Below, piece after piece: positions 6,765 to 7,732 of a stretch of 7,732 nt of DNA. Where the stretch lies: NCBI RefSeq assembly GCF_002432345.1, contig NZ_DJDT01000344.1, positions 1 to 7,732 on the forward strand. The letters are read 5' to 3'. Position 1 is the stretch's first letter. The number at the start of each line of letters is the position of its first letter. Position numbers and translations under genes: made by a program. Below the pieces are notes generated by a model, which saw only the letters and a list, made by a program, of their open reading frames with translations, was not told the DNA's origin and did no database searches. The DNA comes from Pedobacter sp. UBA5917. GTDB taxonomy: Bacteria > Bacteroidota > Bacteroidia > Sphingobacteriales > Sphingobacteriaceae.

Positions 6765-7373
6765 TTACTTTTTAAGGCACCAGGTTGTCATGCATCTTAA
6801 ATTCTGCACGTTTGTGGTTTTGATGGGTTCGTACAGGGTTCCCCCAAGTTTTTTGGTCAGGTGGATCAGCATTTCGTGATTAACGAGAAAACGTTCCGAT
6901 TGATCTGGAAGCTGGTACCTGCCGTTACCTGTAAACTTTACAAGGCTTTCAATGCCGATATCGGAGGCCAAACGGCAGAAAAAGTAGCCGCCCGGACGAA
7001 GTGCCCTCCACATCGAACTGAGCATAGACTCAAAATGTTCCAGATTCTTTGCAAAATGAAGCACTGCACTGCTGATCACCAGATCGAAATTTTCATCCCC
7101 AAACGGCAGTTCCTCAACAGCGGCTACCCGGAAATGTTCGTCCACGGCAGATCCATATTGGTGTACCGCCAGTTTTCTGCAATAGGCGATGGCTTCCGGA
7201 TCAGCATCTACCCCATAAACATCAAGCCCTGCCCTTAAAAAATAAAACAGGTTCCGCCCTGTACCGCAACCTGCATCCAGTATAGATTGGCAGCCTGAAT
7301 AATTACCTTTTAATAACTGGTCAAATAAATAAATATCGATATTTCCGTAAATACCTTTTAAATCTTCCGGCAT
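6765..7373 (-). CDS. Class I SAM-dependent methyltransferase, substrate unknown
   Basis: 202 residues with a Rossmann-type methyltransferase fold. Motif I, the SAM-binding glycine loop, is ILDAGCGTGRN (31-41). The acidic end of strand 2 that binds the ribose is VYGVDAD (52-58). VEELPFGDENFDLVISSAVLHF (86-107) covers motifs II-III, with the aspartate of FDLVI. ALRPGGYFFCRL (124-135) is the typical post-motif strand. This layout fits the Methyltransf_11/25 (UbiE- or TehB-like) small-molecule group; the C-terminal region that would define substrate was not recognised. It has its own -7 box 17 nt before the ATG. A 133-nt gap with another promoter separates it from the sigma gene, so it is probably not part of the uptake operon. 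Call firm at superfamily level only. Confidence 0.9.
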   Translation of the reverse strand: MPEDLKGIYGNIDIYLFDQLLKGNYSGCQSILDAGCGTGRNLFYFLRAGLDVYGVDADPEAIAYCRKLAVHQYGSAVDEHFRVAAVEELPFGDENFDLVISSAVLHFAKNLEHFESMLSSMWRALRPGGYFFCRLASDIGIESLVKFTGNGRYQLPDQSERFLVNHEMLIHLTKKLGGTLYEPIKTTNVQNLRCMTTWCLKK

Positions 7374-7390
7374 ATTATTTTGCTATGCTA

Positions 7391-7423
7391 CAAATGTAAA
7401 AAACACTTCGATAATAAGTTCAA
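7391..7423 (-). promoter_or_regulatory. Probable Bacteroidota-type promoter of the methyltransferase gene
   Basis: The minus strand carries TACATTTG (plus-strand 7391-7398), an exact TAnnTTTG -7 box, with a TTG (plus-strand 7421-7423) 22 nt upstream. That spacing is slightly longer than the usual 19-21 nt. The box ends 17 nt before the ATG at 7373, predicting a 5' leader of about 10 nt. It lies just past the terminator of the preceding gene, where a new promoter is expected. Confidence 0.5.
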
Positions 7424-7427
7424 CCTC

Positions 7428-7473
7428 AAAAAAAACGGAGCATCAGTTTTTAAGCTGAAGCCCCGTTTTTTTT
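7428..7473. terminator. Intrinsic terminator with a homopolymer run on both sides
   Basis: A hairpin with arms 7435-7446 and 7455-7466 (ten of twelve positions paired, mismatches at 7439/7462 and 7442/7459) and an 8-nt loop is flanked by A8 (7428-7435) and T8 (7466-7473). Each strand therefore has a stem followed by a U-run, and the runs can also pair to extend the stem. It starts 20 nt after the stop of the minus-strand SYLF gene, so it most likely ends that transcript and insulates the methyltransferase promoter. No plus-strand gene is visible that would need it, although the structure could work in both directions. Confidence 0.85.
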
Positions 7474-7493
7474 ACTTTAGAATACCTGGTCTA

Positions 7494-7732
7494 TTATTTT
7501 AAAGGCGCCAGGTACGACTTTATTTTTGTCACTGCATCATCCGGATCGCCCTGTGAAGCAAATATTTCGGTTGGCCCCATTCCTTTTCCATAATAACGTA
7601 GATTGGCAGCCGTATCTATATCAAGTGAAGCACCATTAACCGATACACCTGCAAAAATCCCCTTACTGCGCGAGTAGGAATATACCTCAGCATCTAATTT
7701 ATAATCGGTATTGGCGGTAGAATTTCTCCCTA
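7494..7732 (-). CDS. SYLF (YSC84-type) lipid-binding domain protein, N-terminus outside window
   Basis: Partial gene: the last 78 codons and the TAA (7494-7496) are present, and the start lies beyond position 7732. The visible part reads GRNSTANTDYKLDAEVYSYS, then RSKGIFAGVSVNGASL, a RYYGKGM segment, and a C-terminal helix ending SYLAPLK. The pattern G-R-(x)-T/S-A-x-T-D followed by YSRSKGxFAGVSxxG and YYG is the signature of the C-terminal half of the SYLF domain. This family is linked to phosphoinositide or lipid binding in eukaryotes, and in bacteria it occurs as secreted or periplasmic proteins of unclear role. Members are usually about 180-250 residues, so about 100-170 are missing. It has its own terminator and no evident link to the sigma/SusCD module. 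Confidence 0.88.
   Translation of the reverse strand, partial: GRNSTANTDYKLDAEVYSYSRSKGIFAGVSVNGASLDIDTAANLRYYGKGMGPTEIFASQGDPDDAVTKIKSYLAPLK

Noticed and set aside
6861..7238. 125-codon open frame on the plus strand
   Set aside because: It is antisense to the methyltransferase, whose SAM-binding motifs are clear; the plus frame has no domain, promoter or signal.

Overview
This window looks like a polysaccharide- or nutrient-uptake locus from a Bacteroidota genome, most likely a soil or freshwater sphingobacterium close to Pedobacter or Mucilaginibacter. That placement is an inference. It rests on the SusC/SusD pair, a FecR with the Bacteroidota-type C-terminal domain, promoters of the Bacteroidota form (TTG, about 20 nt, TAnnTTTG), no Shine-Dalgarno sites, and AT-rich intergenic DNA. 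All recognisable genes are on the minus strand, so the biological order runs from high to low coordinates.

The layout in transcription order is as follows. 7732-7494 is the C-terminal end of a SYLF (YSC84-type) domain protein, followed by a strong hairpin terminator with an 8-base run on each side (7473-7428). 7373-6765 is a small class I SAM-dependent methyltransferase with its own Bacteroidota-type promoter. Next is a 133-nt gap holding a perfect 8-bp inverted repeat and a near-consensus promoter only 10 nt from the next start codon. 6631-6056 is an ECF sigma factor and 5904-4765 is its FecR-type anti-sigma factor. 4764-4543 is a 222-nt leader with several hairpins and a tiny ORF. 4542-1069 is a SusC/RagA TonB-dependent transporter with an N-terminal STN signalling domain. 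1035-1 is the first 345 residues of the SusD-like surface lipoprotein, cut by the window edge.

The sigma, FecR, STN-SusC and SusD genes form one cell-surface signalling and uptake module. By family knowledge, substrate bound by SusD and SusC at the outer membrane is sensed through the STN domain. That signal is passed to the periplasmic C-terminal domain of FecR, which releases the sigma factor to raise transcription of the transporter genes. No glycoside hydrolase, peptidase or other substrate-defining enzyme lies in the window, so the substrate cannot be named; such genes would be expected beyond position 1.

The least explained part is the fecR-susC leader (about 4593-4715). It has nested inverted repeats bounded by two ATGGTACC copies, a second hairpin with an A5 loop, a duplicated CTGATC that allows competing pairings, and a 9-codon ORF ending inside the first hairpin. 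This is the best candidate here for an undescribed regulatory RNA element or a dispersed repeat. The rest is a well-formed example of a known type of locus.
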